Source: Geobacteraceae bacterium
GTDB lineage: Bacteria; Desulfobacterota; Desulfuromonadia; Geobacterales; Geobacteraceae
Reading direction: 5' to 3'
Length of the DNA: 33,074 nucleotides
NCBI GenBank assembly: GCA_025356035.1
Contig: JANXYN010000187.1
Coordinates: forward strand, 1-33,074
Positions 15,375 to 24,852 of this stretch are shown piece by piece; positions within the stretch are counted from its first letter, which is position 1; the number at the start of each line of letters is the position of its first letter. The notes beneath the pieces are model-generated. The model was given only the letters and a program-made list of their open reading frames with translations, was not told the DNA's origin and searched no databases. Both the position numbers and the translations under genes were made by a program.

Positions 15375-15406
15375 GCAAAAAGGGGGGCAACTCCCCCCTT
15401 TTTGCT
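15374..15406 (-). terminator. Rho-independent terminator of the glucan phosphorylase operon
   Basis: A perfect 14-bp stem AGCAAAAAGGGGGG / CCCCCCTTTTTGCT with a 5-nt loop lies 20 bp past the phosphorylase stop. A- and T-tracts flank the GC core. Confidence 0.85.
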
Positions 15407-15425
15407 GGCGCCAGTTGGAGCAGCA

Positions 15426-17990
15426 CTATCCCCAAAGGAGCAAGCCTGGTTCGTAAACGGGCCCGAACTGGTGATGGCGGGGCATCACCCTGACCATGAA
15501 ACCGTGGCGGCCGCAGAAACGGCACTCGATCTCGCCGCTATAGAGATGCACCCCCTTGCCAAGTTCCGTGGTTATTTCCAGGGGGAGGAGCTCGCCACCG
15601 ACGATGTTCCCCCGTGAATCGAGGACGCCAAAATAGGCATCAACGGCGAGATCCGTCAAGGGGATGTCGCCAATGAACACTTTTGCGGTAATCGGGATCT
15701 TGGTCCCCAACACCACCTCCGCGACCTCCTTGGCCTCCACCGCGTCGATCCGAACCTGGGGCCAGAGTTTCTGCATCGTTTCCTTCCAGTGGGCGAGGTC
15801 CATCGCCGGCGCCAGTTCCGCTTGCGCCAGCTGCTGCCAATGCTGATAAGAGGGGAGGTAGCAGTGCTCAGTGTATTCCTGCACCATGCGATCGGTGCTG
15901 AATACTGGGCAGAGACTCTGCAGCGAAGCTTTCATGGTGGCTATCCAACCGCGCGGGATGCCATCCAGTCCCCGATCATAGAACAGCGGCACAATCTCCT
16001 TTTCCAGCAGGTCATACACAGCCCGCCCCTCCACTTCGTTCTGGTACTCAATGTCGTCGTAGACCTCTCCTTTGCCGATGGCCCAGCCGTTGTTGCCGCG
16101 GTATCCCTCACACCACCAGCCGTCCAGGACGCTCATGTTCAGGCCGCCGTTGAAGGCGACTTTCATGCCGCTGGTGCCACTTGCCTCCATCGGCCGGCGT
16201 GGAGTATTGAGCCAGACATCCACCCCCTGGACCAGGTACCTGGCGACGGCCATGTCGTAGTCTTCGATAAACACCAGCTTGTGCCGGAAAGATTCCTCGT
16301 AGGAAAGCTGGACGATCTGCCGGATCAGTTCCTTCCCTTCAAGGTCAGCCGGGTGGGCCTTGCCGGCAAAGACGATCTGTACGGGCCTGGTTTGATTATT
16401 GAGGATTCGCGCCAGTCGTTCCCGGTCTCTCAGGAGCAGGGTGCCGCGTTTATAGGTGGCAAACCGTCGGGCAAAACCGATGGTGAGGGTTTCCGGGTCT
16501 AATACCTCGTCCGCAACCGCAATCTCCTTGGCCGTGGCTCCAACCTTGTGCAGCTGGTCCTTGAGTCGCCTTCTGGCGAAGTCGACCAACCGTTCTCTCC
16601 CACGCTCGTGGGTGCGCCAGAGTTCCGCATCCGGGATCCGCGAACAGCGCCGCCAAAGATTGTGGTCGGTTGGGTCGTCAAGCCAGCGGGTCCCCAGGTA
16701 GCGAATCAGCAGCCCACCCATTTCGTTGGACAACCAGGTCTTCATATGCACGCCGTTGGTAATGGAGGTGAGCGGCAGGTGCTCTTCGGGGAGCTCCGGC
16801 CAGACATTTTTCCACATCTTCCGGGAGACCTCACCATGCAGTTCACTCACGCCATTGGCATGGGTGGCCAACTTCAGGGCCAGCACCGCCATGCAGAAGG
16901 TTTCGTGCGGGTTTTTCGGGTTCTGGCGCCCCAGCCCCAGAAACTCGTCACGGGACAATCCAAGGTTGCGGTAGTAGCGGGCCAGGTATTTATCCAGTAG
17001 GTCGGCATGAAAATGATCAATCCCCGCCTCGACCGGCGTGTGGGTGGTAAAGACATTGCCGGCCCGGACCGCTTCCATGGCCTCGTGAAACCGCACCCCA
17101 TGTTCAGTCATCAATATCCGGATCCGTTCCAGGGCGAGAAAGGCAGCATGTCCCTCGTTCATATGGCAGACATTCGGTTCGATCTTGAGCAGTTTGAGCG
17201 CCCGGATTCCGCCAATGCCGAGCAGGATCTCCTGGCGGATCCGCATCTCCTGATCGCCACCGTAGAGCTGTGCGGTCATCTCCCGATCTTCCGGGAGGTT
17301 CTCTTCAAGGTTGGTGTCGAGCAGGTAGAGGGGGATGCGACCGACCTGCAGCCGCCAGATATGCACTTTGACTTTGCGGCCGGGGAAATCAAGCTCGACG
17401 GTGAGCGGAACCCCTTTGTCATCTCGTTCCAGGCGAAGCGGCAGGTTGTAGAAGTCATTTTCCGGATAGAACTCCAGCTGCCATCCCTCGATGTTCAGAT
17501 ACTGGCGGAAGTAACCCTGACGGTAGAGCAATCCGACTCCCACCAGCGGCAAGCCGAGGTCGCTGGCTGACTTCAGGTGGTCTCCGGCAAGAACCCCGAG
17601 GCCGCCGGAATAGACCGGCACCGATTCGTGAAGGCCGAATTCCATGGAGAAATAGGCGACTTTCAGCTCTTTGTTACCATCATGGACCTTGCTATACCAG
17701 CTCTTCCCCTGCATATATTCCTGCAGCTTTTCATCAACTCTCGCCAGATGGGACATGAAGCCATCATCTCCCTTGAGGGCGTCAAGGCTTGCCTGCTGCA
17801 GAATCCCCAGCATCTCGACGGGATTGTGGTGGGTTTCTGTCCAGAGATCTGGATCAAGACGGCGGAACAGTTCCCTCGCCTCCGGTTCCCAGCTCCACCA
17901 GAGGTTGTAGGCGATTCTCTGTAGTCCGGCAAGCTCTTCGGTGAGGGAGGGGACGACAATAAAGCGATGGAGCAGTTTGCTGAAATCCAT
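15426..17990 (-). CDS. glgP: Alpha-glucan (glycogen/maltodextrin) phosphorylase
   Basis: An 854-residue PLP enzyme that releases glucose-1-phosphate from alpha-1,4-glucans in the cytoplasm. The N-terminus (IAYNLWWSWEPEARELFRRL) is the DUF3417 cap of the TIGR02094 branch, distinct from the classical GlgP/MalP lineage. YFSMEFGLHESVPVYSGGLGVLAGDHLKSASDLG is the family signature region. MEASGTSGMKVAFNGG carries the PLP lysine, Lys610, and LNMSVLDGWWCEGY follows. Length and motifs are complete. AGGAGGAG precedes the ATG. The gene starts 28 bp after the sigma-54 response regulator on the same strand and ends in its own terminator, so it looks like the last gene of a kinase-regulator-phosphorylase operon. 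Confidence 0.92.
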   Translation of the reverse strand: MDFSKLLHRFIVVPSLTEELAGLQRIAYNLWWSWEPEARELFRRLDPDLWTETHHNPVEMLGILQQASLDALKGDDGFMSHLARVDEKLQEYMQGKSWYSKVHDGNKELKVAYFSMEFGLHESVPVYSGGLGVLAGDHLKSASDLGLPLVGVGLLYRQGYFRQYLNIEGWQLEFYPENDFYNLPLRLERDDKGVPLTVELDFPGRKVKVHIWRLQVGRIPLYLLDTNLEENLPEDREMTAQLYGGDQEMRIRQEILLGIGGIRALKLLKIEPNVCHMNEGHAAFLALERIRILMTEHGVRFHEAMEAVRAGNVFTTHTPVEAGIDHFHADLLDKYLARYYRNLGLSRDEFLGLGRQNPKNPHETFCMAVLALKLATHANGVSELHGEVSRKMWKNVWPELPEEHLPLTSITNGVHMKTWLSNEMGGLLIRYLGTRWLDDPTDHNLWRRCSRIPDAELWRTHERGRERLVDFARRRLKDQLHKVGATAKEIAVADEVLDPETLTIGFARRFATYKRGTLLLRDRERLARILNNQTRPVQIVFAGKAHPADLEGKELIRQIVQLSYEESFRHKLVFIEDYDMAVARYLVQGVDVWLNTPRRPMEASGTSGMKVAFNGGLNMSVLDGWWCEGYRGNNGWAIGKGEVYDDIEYQNEVEGRAVYDLLEKEIVPLFYDRGLDGIPRGWIATMKASLQSLCPVFSTDRMVQEYTEHCYLPSYQHWQQLAQAELAPAMDLAHWKETMQKLWPQVRIDAVEAKEVAEVVLGTKIPITAKVFIGDIPLTDLAVDAYFGVLDSRGNIVGGELLPLEITTELGKGVHLYSGEIECRFCGRHGFMVRVMPRHHQFGPVYEPGLLLWG

Positions 17991-18018
17991 AAGGTTCTCC
18001 TCCTGAAGAAACAGCCTG

Positions 18019-19404
18019 CTAGAGATTCAGCAGCTTCTTGTCCGGGCGCTCGATGCCGAATTTTTCCAGCCGGTATTGTAGAGTCTTGTAGGACATTCCC
18101 AAAAGTGGTGCGGCTCGGCCGATGACCCAGCTTGCCCGTTCCATTGCCTTGAGGATGAGTTCCCGCTCCAATTCGTCGATGGAGATCCCGCCAGGCGGGA
18201 GTTCGAACGCAAGCATGCCGCCCGTTGCGGAAGTGCCACGGATCTCGGAAGGGAAATCCTCGGGCTGAATGAGCTCCCCCTCTGCCATCAGGACCCCCCG
18301 CTCGATCACCGATTCCAGCTGCCGAACATTGCCGGGCCAGGAGTAGTTCATGATCAGTTTCAGGCCAGCCTTGGAGATCCCCTTCAACGGCACGCCTGAC
18401 AAGGTACTGTACTTTTTCAGGAAAAAATTGGCCAGTGCGGCAATGTCACTCCCCCGCTCGCGCAGAGGCGGGAGAGTGATCCTGATGACATTCAACCGGT
18501 AAAAGAGGTCTTCGCGGAACAGCCCCTTTTTGATTTCCTGTTCCAGGTCCTTGTTGGTGGCGGAGATGAGCCGCACGTCAACCGGAATATTCGCCTTGCC
18601 GCCAACCCGGCGGATTTCCTTCTCCTGGATGGCACGGAGCAACTTGGCCTGCATGGCAACGTTCATTTCGCCGATTTCATCGAGGAACACGGTTCCACCA
18701 TCAGCAGCCTCGAAGAGGCCGAGCTCCCGGCTGCTGGCGCCGGTAAAGGCGCCTTTTTCATGGCCGAACAGTTCACTTTCGATCAGGGTGTCAGGGATCG
18801 CGGCACAGTTGATGGCAAAGAACGGCTTGTCCTTGCGCGGACTGCCGTCGTGGATGGCACGGGCCACGAGCTCCTTGCCGGTGCCCGACTCCCCGTAGAT
18901 CAGCGCCGTGGAGGTTTTTGGCGCAATTTTACCGATGATGCGGAAGACCTCCTTGATCTTCGGATGCTCGCCAATGATGTTGGGGATGGTGTAGGTTTCT
19001 TCCAGCTTCTTGTGCAGGACCTGGTTTTCGTGGAGAAGCTGAAAATGCTCAACGGCCCGGCGTAAGGTAAGGAGCAGGTCGTCACGTTCCAGCGGCTTTT
19101 CCAGGTAGTCAAACGCCCCTTTTTTCATGGCTTCGACCGCAGAATCCACGGTACCATGAGCGGTCATGATGACGATACACTGCTGCGGATTATCGGTGAG
19201 GACCTTTTCCAGCAGATCCATTCCGGACATCCCCTGCATTTTCAGGTCGGTCAGGATGATGTCGAATTCTTCGGTTGCGAGGCGCGCCAGGGCTTCGCGG
19301 GCTCCCCCAACATCGACGATCCGGTACCCCTCCTTGGTCAAAATTGCGAAGAGAATCTCCCGCTGGGCCCTTTCGTCGTCCACCACCAGGATGCTTCCGG
19401 TCAT
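18019..19404 (-). CDS. Sigma-54-dependent response regulator (NtrC family)
   Basis: A 461-residue activator of sigma-54 RNA polymerase. The receiver (1-120) has Asp53 in IILTDLKMQGMSG and Lys in YLEKPL. The AAA+ domain has Walker A GESGTGKE, the sigma-54 contact loop GAFTGA, and Walker B GGTVFLDEIGEM. The C-terminus is a Fis-type helix-turn-helix (ELILKAMERASWVIGRAAPLLGMSYKTLQYRLEKFGI). All functional motifs are intact. It overlaps the upstream kinase gene by 4 bases (ATGA), so the pair is translationally coupled. No TGGCAC-N5-TTGC promoter was found near this operon, so its targets are probably elsewhere. Confidence 0.93.
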   Translation of the reverse strand: MTGSILVVDDERAQREILFAILTKEGYRIVDVGGAREALARLATEEFDIILTDLKMQGMSGMDLLEKVLTDNPQQCIVIMTAHGTVDSAVEAMKKGAFDYLEKPLERDDLLLTLRRAVEHFQLLHENQVLHKKLEETYTIPNIIGEHPKIKEVFRIIGKIAPKTSTALIYGESGTGKELVARAIHDGSPRKDKPFFAINCAAIPDTLIESELFGHEKGAFTGASSRELGLFEAADGGTVFLDEIGEMNVAMQAKLLRAIQEKEIRRVGGKANIPVDVRLISATNKDLEQEIKKGLFREDLFYRLNVIRITLPPLRERGSDIAALANFFLKKYSTLSGVPLKGISKAGLKLIMNYSWPGNVRQLESVIERGVLMAEGELIQPEDFPSEIRGTSATGGMLAFELPPGGISIDELERELILKAMERASWVIGRAAPLLGMSYKTLQYRLEKFGIERPDKKLLNL

Positions 19405-20825
19405 AGGGGGCGCTCCTCACGTCTGGTCGGCAGAATAACCGTAAAGGTGGTGCCATGTCCCGGCCTGCTCTCCACCTGGATCGCCCCGCCGTGTTCCTTG
19501 ACGATCCGCTCAGTGATGGCGAGGCCGAGGCCGATCCCCGCTTCCTTTGTGGTAAAGTAGGGTTGGAAGATCTTCGGCAGCTCTTCGTCCGTTATGCCGA
19601 TCCCCTGATCGACAAAGGTGAGGAGACAGCACTCCTGCTCCTTATCGAACCGGGCTCCTGCTATGATCTTGCCACCGTCGGGCATGGACTGGGCTGCATT
19701 GGTGATGAAATTGACCAGGCAGTTGCGCATCAACTCCTTGTCAATAAGCAACAGCGGCAAATCAGGTGCGATGTCGCAGACCAGTTCAATCCGCTGTTCC
19801 TTGAGCTTGTCGCGCAGGAGTGGCAGAATCGCCGCCAGCAGCTCCGGATAAGAAACCTGGTTGATCCTTAACTTCAAGGGTCTGCCGTAGTTCATGAAAT
19901 TCAGCACCATGTAGTTGGCGCGGCGCACCTCATCCTTGATCTTGTCGGCGAGTTCGGTCAGCTCTTGCTGTTGCGGCACGGAGCAGCTATGTAACTCGCT
20001 CTTGATGTGGTCGATGGCCAGGCTGATGTAGTTGAGGGGATTTCTGATTTCATGGGCAATGCCGGAGGCAAGCTGGCCGACCTTGGAGAGATGCTCCGCC
20101 TCGTACAGTCGCTTTTCCAGACGTTCCTTTTCTCGAAGTTTTTCCACCATCTCATTGAAACTCTCCGCCAGTTCGCCGATCTCATCTCTGCTCCCCACCG
20201 GCAGGGTTACCGAAAGGTCGCCTGCCGACACGGTCTTGACCCCGGCCACCAGCCGGTGGATCGGTTCCACATATCTTCTGGCCAGATAGATGGTGAGGAA
20301 AATGGCGACCATGAAAACCGTGGAGTTCGCCAGTAGCCGTTTGACAAAATTGTCGTGCTGGATGGTGTGGATGTTGTCGAGCAGGAGATTGATATGCACG
20401 TAGCCGAGCTGCTCGTCGCCGACGATGACCGGAACCACCAGGTCGTAGGGGTGCAGGGAGGCGTGGGGGGAAGTTCCGGGGGACGATTTGAGGCCTTTCT
20501 CCGACTTCCGTATTTCCCGTCGCTTCCCGACCTTGGCCGGATCCGACGAATCGATGATCTCTCCCTCATTGCTGATGATGTTGATCTCGTTAATCCCCTT
20601 GGTCCGAGCCGCCTTCAGGTAATCCTTGAGGCGGGAAGGATCGACCTTCGACTCGGAGGTAAGATCTTCCACGCTGATCTGGATTGCCTTGGAAACCTCG
20701 GTGGAACTTTCCTGAATCTCGTTTACCAGGTCATTCTGGCTGAACTGGTTCATGATAAACAGGACGAGAATGGCGATGACCAACAGGGAGAGCATCATGG
20801 CCACCAGTTTTGTGTGTAATTTCAT
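19401..20825 (-). CDS. Membrane sensor histidine kinase (HAMP), partner of the sigma-54 regulator
   Basis: A 474-residue kinase with two membrane helices (about 7-26 and 166-183). They enclose a sensor region of 140 residues, rich in charged and beta segments, that looks like a periplasmic double-Cache/PAS-like domain. A HAMP linker (184-237) is followed by the H-box SGIAHEIRNPLNY (His258), N-box NFITNAAQSMP, G1 DQGIGI and G2 GIGLGLAITERIVKEHGG. The layout matches ZraS/AtoS-type kinases that pair with NtrC regulators, and the regulator overlaps its 3' end. GGAGAGG precedes the ATG. The signal is unknown. Confidence 0.92.
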   Translation of the reverse strand: MKLHTKLVAMMLSLLVIAILVLFIMNQFSQNDLVNEIQESSTEVSKAIQISVEDLTSESKVDPSRLKDYLKAARTKGINEINIISNEGEIIDSSDPAKVGKRREIRKSEKGLKSSPGTSPHASLHPYDLVVPVIVGDEQLGYVHINLLLDNIHTIQHDNFVKRLLANSTVFMVAIFLTIYLARRYVEPIHRLVAGVKTVSAGDLSVTLPVGSRDEIGELAESFNEMVEKLREKERLEKRLYEAEHLSKVGQLASGIAHEIRNPLNYISLAIDHIKSELHSCSVPQQQELTELADKIKDEVRRANYMVLNFMNYGRPLKLRINQVSYPELLAAILPLLRDKLKEQRIELVCDIAPDLPLLLIDKELMRNCLVNFITNAAQSMPDGGKIIAGARFDKEQECCLLTFVDQGIGITDEELPKIFQPYFTTKEAGIGLGLAITERIVKEHGGAIQVESRPGHGTTFTVILPTRREERPL

Positions 20826-20874
20826 GAGCAGCAGGCCTCTCCGGATGATGCGGATTATCAGCAGACAATGTCAA

Positions 20875-20903
20875 AGTATACAACAGAGGGGAAAGGCAGA
20901 CAA
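20875..20903 (-). promoter_or_regulatory. Candidate sigma-70 promoter of the kinase-regulator-phosphorylase operon
   Basis: Minus strand TTGTCT (20903-20898) and TATACT (20880-20875) with a 17-bp spacer, about 50 bp before the kinase ATG. Confidence 0.5.
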
Positions 20904-20991
20904 GGAGTATATCCAAACAGCACGGAACCTCCAGGCGTAGTGGTTCCGCGCTAACCTGCAGGAAATTGTCAAAAAGTGCTGTGGATAACGC

Positions 20992-21019
20992 TTTAATTAT
21001 GCCGCAGATTTGTTATGAT
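20992..21019 (+). promoter_or_regulatory. Weak candidate promoter for the hyp operon
   Basis: TATGAT (21014-21019) is a plausible -10 box, and TTTAAT (20992-20997) is a poor -35 box 16 bp upstream. The 253-bp gap between the kinase and hypA must hold the hyp promoter, but no better pair and no sigma-54 site was seen. Confidence 0.3.
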
Positions 21020-21078
21020 TAAAAACACGACAATCATTCGGTGGCGCCGTCCAGGGGGATGGTCGCTGGAGGCAGTGG

Positions 21079-21411
21079 ATGCACGAGATGTCCATAACTC
21101 AAGGCGTGGTGGAAATCTGTGAACAGCACGCGGCAGGACAGCGGGTGAAGTCGGTCCTGCTGGAGATCGGCGAACTGGCCGGCGTGCTGGTTGAGGCCAT
21201 CGAGTTCTGCTTTGCTGCATGCTCCAGTGGAACCTTGCTGGAAGGAGCGCAACTCCAGATCGAGGTAGTGCCGGCCAGGGGACGCTGCCAGGGATGTCAG
21301 GCTGAATTTGCCGTAGCTGCCCTGTATGAGCCCTGTCCTGCCTGTGGTGGCTACCAGGTTGAACTCATGGCCGGCGACGAACTGAGGGTCAAAGAACTGG
21401 AGGTCGAATAG
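21079..21411 (+). CDS. hypA: Hydrogenase nickel-insertion protein HypA
   Basis: A 110-residue HypA. With HypB it delivers nickel to the active site of [NiFe]-hydrogenase. MHEMSI carries the N-terminal His2 nickel ligand. LEIGELAGV is the family core, and the zinc site is formed by RCQGCQ and CPACGG. TGGAGG lies about 8 bases before the ATG. It is the first gene of the hyp cluster, and hypB starts one base after its stop. Confidence 0.95.
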   Translation: MHEMSITQGVVEICEQHAAGQRVKSVLLEIGELAGVLVEAIEFCFAACSSGTLLEGAQLQIEVVPARGRCQGCQAEFAVAALYEPCPACGGYQVELMAGDELRVKELEVE

Positions 21412-21412
21412 C

Positions 21413-22153
21413 ATGTGTATCACCTGTGGCTGCAATCCGGAAGATACCCACCATCACCACGGCCACCACCAGCATCGGGAGGAGGTGGCCAATCCGAGAA
21501 GAATCAAGGTCGAAGAGGATATTCTGGCCAGAAATAACTTGCTGGCTGGGGCGAACCGAGCGCTGTTCGAGGCGCACGGGGTGTTTGCCCTGAATCTGGT
21601 CAGCTCTCCCGGCTCTGGCAAGACCACCCTTCTGGAGCGGACCCTCCGTGAGCTCCGTGACCGGTTCAGCATTGCTGTCATCGAAGGGGACCAGCAGACC
21701 GACCACGATGCGCAACGGATCGCCGCCACCGGCGTGCCGGTCAGGCAGATCAACACCGGTGCCGGCTGTCACCTGGACGCCCACATGGTCGGTCATGCGC
21801 TGGAGCATTTTGACCTTCACCGTCTGGAGTTCCTCTTTGTCGAGAATGTCGGCAACCTGGTCTGCCCGGCAGCCTTCGATCTTGGGGAGGCGTACAAGGT
21901 GGTGGTCCTCTCCGTCACCGAAGGAGAAGATAAGCCCCTCAAGTACCCCCAGATGTTCCACGCCGCCGAGGTGATGCTTCTCAACAAGGTGGATCTGCTG
22001 CCACACCTGGAATTTGACGTGGGCCGCTGCATCGAGCTGGCCCGGCACGTCAATCCTCAGCTCACCATCCTTGAAGTCTCGAGCAAGACCGGTGCGGGGA
22101 TGACCGCATGGTACGATTGGCTGGCAGCAGAGGCAGGGAAGCGGAAGCGGTAA
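21413..22153 (+). CDS. hypB: Hydrogenase nickel-incorporation GTPase HypB
   Basis: A 246-residue SIMIBI GTPase that powers nickel insertion. MCITCGC at the N-terminus is the CXXCGC high-affinity nickel motif, followed by a His-rich nickel-storage stretch ([10 protein letters not shown]). The GTPase motifs are SSPGSGKTT (P-loop), [10 protein letters not shown], and NKVDLLPHL for guanine specificity. [10 protein letters not shown] is the metal-binding switch region. It is coupled to hypA. Confidence 0.96.
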   Translation: MCITCGCNPEDTHHHHGHHQHREEVANPRRIKVEEDILARNNLLAGANRALFEAHGVFALNLVSSPGSGKTTLLERTLRELRDRFSIAVIEGDQQTDHDAQRIAATGVPVRQINTGAGCHLDAHMVGHALEHFDLHRLEFLFVENVGNLVCPAAFDLGEAYKVVVLSVTEGEDKPLKYPQMFHAAEVMLLNKVDLLPHLEFDVGRCIELARHVNPQLTILEVSSKTGAGMTAWYDWLAAEAGKRKR

Positions 22154-22197
22154 GGGCGGATGGCAATGCGCCGCCAGGGACATAGGGAGAGGCTATC

Positions 22198-24468
22198 ATA
22201 AAGCGGGTTAGGGTTGAAATTGCAGGGATCGTCCAGGGGGTCGGCTTTCGCCCCTTTGTCTATCGGCTAGCCAGGAGCTGCCGGCTAACCGGCTGGGTGC
22301 AAAACAACCCTGCAGGGGTGCTCCTGGAGGCGGAGGGTGAGCACGGGGCGGTCGACGAATTCATCTGCCGGCTCGCAGAGGAAGCGCCACCCCTGGCGGT
22401 GATTACCGGCTTGACCATCAGCGATATCCCGCCAACTGCTGGGGAAGGATTTGCCATCCTCGCCAGCGGTGTCGGCGCAAGTCAGGTGCAGATCGCGCCG
22501 GACAGTGACGTCTGCCCCGATTGCCTTAGGGAACTGTTCGATCCCGCAGACCGCCGTTACCGCTACCCGTTCATAACATGCACCAACTGCGGTCCCCGCT
22601 ATTCGATCATCACCGGCATCCCCTATGACCGGCAGAATACCACCATGGCTCGGTTTCCTCTCTGCTCCGCCTGCCGCGCCGAATACGAGGAGCCAGCGAA
22701 CCGCCGTTTCCATGCCCAGCCCAATGCCTGCCCGGAGTGCGGCCCCCAGCTAAGGCTGCTCGATGGCGGCGGCAGGGCGCTGCCAGGCGACCCCCTGGCA
22801 ACGGCGATCAGACTGCTGCAGGACGGGCGGATTGTGGCAGTGAAGGGAATCGGCGGCTTCCATCTGGCGGTTAATGCCAGTAATGATGTAGCGGTTGTCG
22901 AGTTGCGCCGGCGCAAACGGCGCGACGAAAAGCCCTTTGCCCTGATGGTGGCCGACCTGGCCGCCGCAGCAAAAATTGCCCGGCTCGACCCGCTGGAAGA
23001 ACGGCTGCTGAGTGGGGTGGAGCGGCCCATTGTGCTCCTCGGGAAACGCCCTGGTCACCCGATTGCGCCGCTGGTTGCGCCGGGCAATGCTTACTTTGGC
23101 GTGATGCTCCCGGCTACGCCGCTGCAGCACCTGCTCCTGCGCGACAATTTTGCGGCGTTGGTGATGACGAGCGGTAACATTTCAGACGAGCCGATCGCCT
23201 ATGACGATAATGAGGCCCTGGCACGGCTGGCCGGCATTGCAGACGATTTCCTCACCCACAACCGGGAGATCAGGACCCGCAGTGACGACTCGGTGATCCG
23301 GGTGTTCCAGGGAAACCCCCTGTTCCTGCGCCGCTCCCGGGGCTACGTGCCGCGCGGAATTACGCTCCCTTCCCTGCAACCGTCCGTGCTGGCGGTCGGC
23401 GCCGAACTGAAGGGAGCCATCTGCCTTACCAGGGGGAATCAGGCATTTTTGAGCCAGCACCTCGGCGATCTGCAGAATGCCGCCACCATGCAAGCCTTTG
23501 CGGAGACCGTCAGCCATCTGCGGCAGACATTGGAGATCGCTCCGGAGCTGCTGGCGCACGACCTCCATCCTGACTACCTTTCCACCGGCTATGCCCTGGC
23601 CTACGGCGATTTGCCGAAGCTGGCGGTGCAGCACCACCATGCCCACATGGCTTCCTGCATGGCCGAACACTGCCTGGAGGGGGAGACCATCGGCGTGATC
23701 TTCGACGGCACCGGCTATGGGAGCGACGGCACCATCTGGGGGGGAGAATTTCTGCTCGGCGATTACCAGGGCTTTCAGCGCAAGGGCTTTCTCTGCCCGG
23801 TGCCGCAGCTGGGGGGTGATGCAGCTGTCCGGGAGCCGTTCCGGATTGCGCTTTCCCATCTTTACCTCCTCTATGGGGCGGCACTGTTCAAGCTGCCGCT
23901 CCCCTTCCTTGACGCGATCGCCGCTACGGAGCGGCCTATTTACCTTACAGCCCTGGAGCGGCAGATCAATGCGCCACTTACTTCCAGCTGCGGCCGGCTG
24001 TTTGACGCGGTGGCAGTCCTACTCGGCCTACGGAGCAGAATCGCTTACGAAGGTCAAGCGGCCATGGAGCTGGAAGCCCTGGCGGAGCGAGCGACAAGCG
24101 ACCGGGTCTATCCCTTCACCATAACAGAGGGGGAAGCGGGGGCGATTCTCGATTTTGGCCCGATGCTGCGAGAACTGGTGGCGGGGGTAACTGCCGGGGC
24201 CGAGCGGGAGCTCCTCGCCCGGGCCTTTCATAATACCGTGACGGCGGCTGTGGCAGAAATGTGCGAGATAATCCGTAGTGGCAGCCGGGTCAACCGGGTG
24301 GTTTTGTCCGGCGGGGTTTTTCAGAACAAGCTGCTAAGCGAGGGGGTCTGCACTGCCCTTGCTGGCAGGGAATTCCAGGTCTACAGCCAGCGGCTGGCCC
24401 CGCCGAACGACGGCGGGGTAGCTCTGGGCCAGGCGGTCATAGCAGGGAGGAGGCTGAAATGTGTGTAG
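22198..24468 (+). CDS. hypF: Carbamoyltransferase HypF (non-canonical start)
   Basis: HypF makes the carbamoyl group that becomes the CN ligand of the hydrogenase iron. The acylphosphatase domain begins KRVRVEIAGIVQGVGFRPFVYRLA. Zinc-finger cysteines follow (CPDC, CTNC, CSAC, CPEC), then a YrdC-like domain and a Kae1-like end with VQHHHAHMASC. The family reading frame begins right after an in-frame TAG at 22183-22185. The only codons before Lys-Arg-Val are GGA GAG GCT ATC ATA, and no ATG, GTG or TTG occurs until GTG 22297, which would delete the GVGFR catalytic motif. The ATA at 22198 (or the ATC at 22195) with AGGGAGAGG upstream is the best start, giving 756 residues, a normal HypF length. 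The start codon is either unusual, mutated or misread. Confidence 0.9.
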   Translation: MKRVRVEIAGIVQGVGFRPFVYRLARSCRLTGWVQNNPAGVLLEAEGEHGAVDEFICRLAEEAPPLAVITGLTISDIPPTAGEGFAILASGVGASQVQIAPDSDVCPDCLRELFDPADRRYRYPFITCTNCGPRYSIITGIPYDRQNTTMARFPLCSACRAEYEEPANRRFHAQPNACPECGPQLRLLDGGGRALPGDPLATAIRLLQDGRIVAVKGIGGFHLAVNASNDVAVVELRRRKRRDEKPFALMVADLAAAAKIARLDPLEERLLSGVERPIVLLGKRPGHPIAPLVAPGNAYFGVMLPATPLQHLLLRDNFAALVMTSGNISDEPIAYDDNEALARLAGIADDFLTHNREIRTRSDDSVIRVFQGNPLFLRRSRGYVPRGITLPSLQPSVLAVGAELKGAICLTRGNQAFLSQHLGDLQNAATMQAFAETVSHLRQTLEIAPELLAHDLHPDYLSTGYALAYGDLPKLAVQHHHAHMASCMAEHCLEGETIGVIFDGTGYGSDGTIWGGEFLLGDYQGFQRKGFLCPVPQLGGDAAVREPFRIALSHLYLLYGAALFKLPLPFLDAIAATERPIYLTALERQINAPLTSSCGRLFDAVAVLLGLRSRIAYEGQAAMELEALAERATSDRVYPFTITEGEAGAILDFGPMLRELVAGVTAGAERELLARAFHNTVTAAVAEMCEIIRSGSRVNRVVLSGGVFQNKLLSEGVCTALAGREFQVYSQRLAPPNDGGVALGQAVIAGRRLKCV

Positions 24469-24689
24469 GGGTGCCGATGCAGGTGGTGAGTGTCGCCGGG
24501 ACGGAGATCGTGGCTGAGATCGACGGGGTGAAGCGGGAGGCGAGTCTGATGCTCCTCGCCGACCAGGTGCAGATCGGGGATTTTGTCATCGTCCATGCCG
24601 GGTTTGCCATTGCCAAGCTGGACGAAGCGGATGCCCGCCAGACCATTGCACTGATGCGGGAGGTGTTTCGCCCGGAGGATCTGGCATGA
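24459..24689 (+). CDS. hypC: Hydrogenase maturation chaperone HypC
   Basis: A 76-residue HypC/HupF chaperone. MCVGVPMQVV carries the essential N-terminal Cys2. GDFVIVHAGFAIAKLDEADA is the family C-terminal pattern. It carries the Fe(CN)2CO group with HypD and docks on the hydrogenase large subunit. It overlaps the end of hypF by 10 bases, so the two are coupled. Confidence 0.95.
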   Translation: MCVGVPMQVVSVAGTEIVAEIDGVKREASLMLLADQVQIGDFVIVHAGFAIAKLDEADARQTIALMREVFRPEDLA

Positions 24690-24691
24690 TC

Positions 24692-24817
24692 CGGAAAACG
24701 GACGATTTTCCGCAATATCTGCGTAAGTCTTCGGGATTCCTTGTGCGGCGTACCATTCTGTACGCCTCCGCGGACTCCCTCGACAGCCTTGATCTTGCGA
24801 AAACTTGTCCGTTTCCG
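24692..24817. repeat. Imperfect palindrome (about 126 bp) between hypC and hypD
   Basis: Outer arms CGGAAAACGGAC...CGCAATATC and GATCTTGCG...GTCCGTTTCCG pair at the two ends. The centre is GCGGCGTAC-CATTCT-GTACGCC, and the symmetry point is at 24754. The middle arms pair only loosely. It is followed by a short AT-rich spacer and the hypD start. Confidence 0.75.
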
Positions 24818-24852
24818 ATAGCGAATAGTTAGTTTGAAAAGATGAGGATACC

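Noticed and set aside
16456-17570. Long plus-strand frames opposite the phosphorylase gene
   Set aside because: They are antisense shadows of a clear 854-residue enzyme gene.
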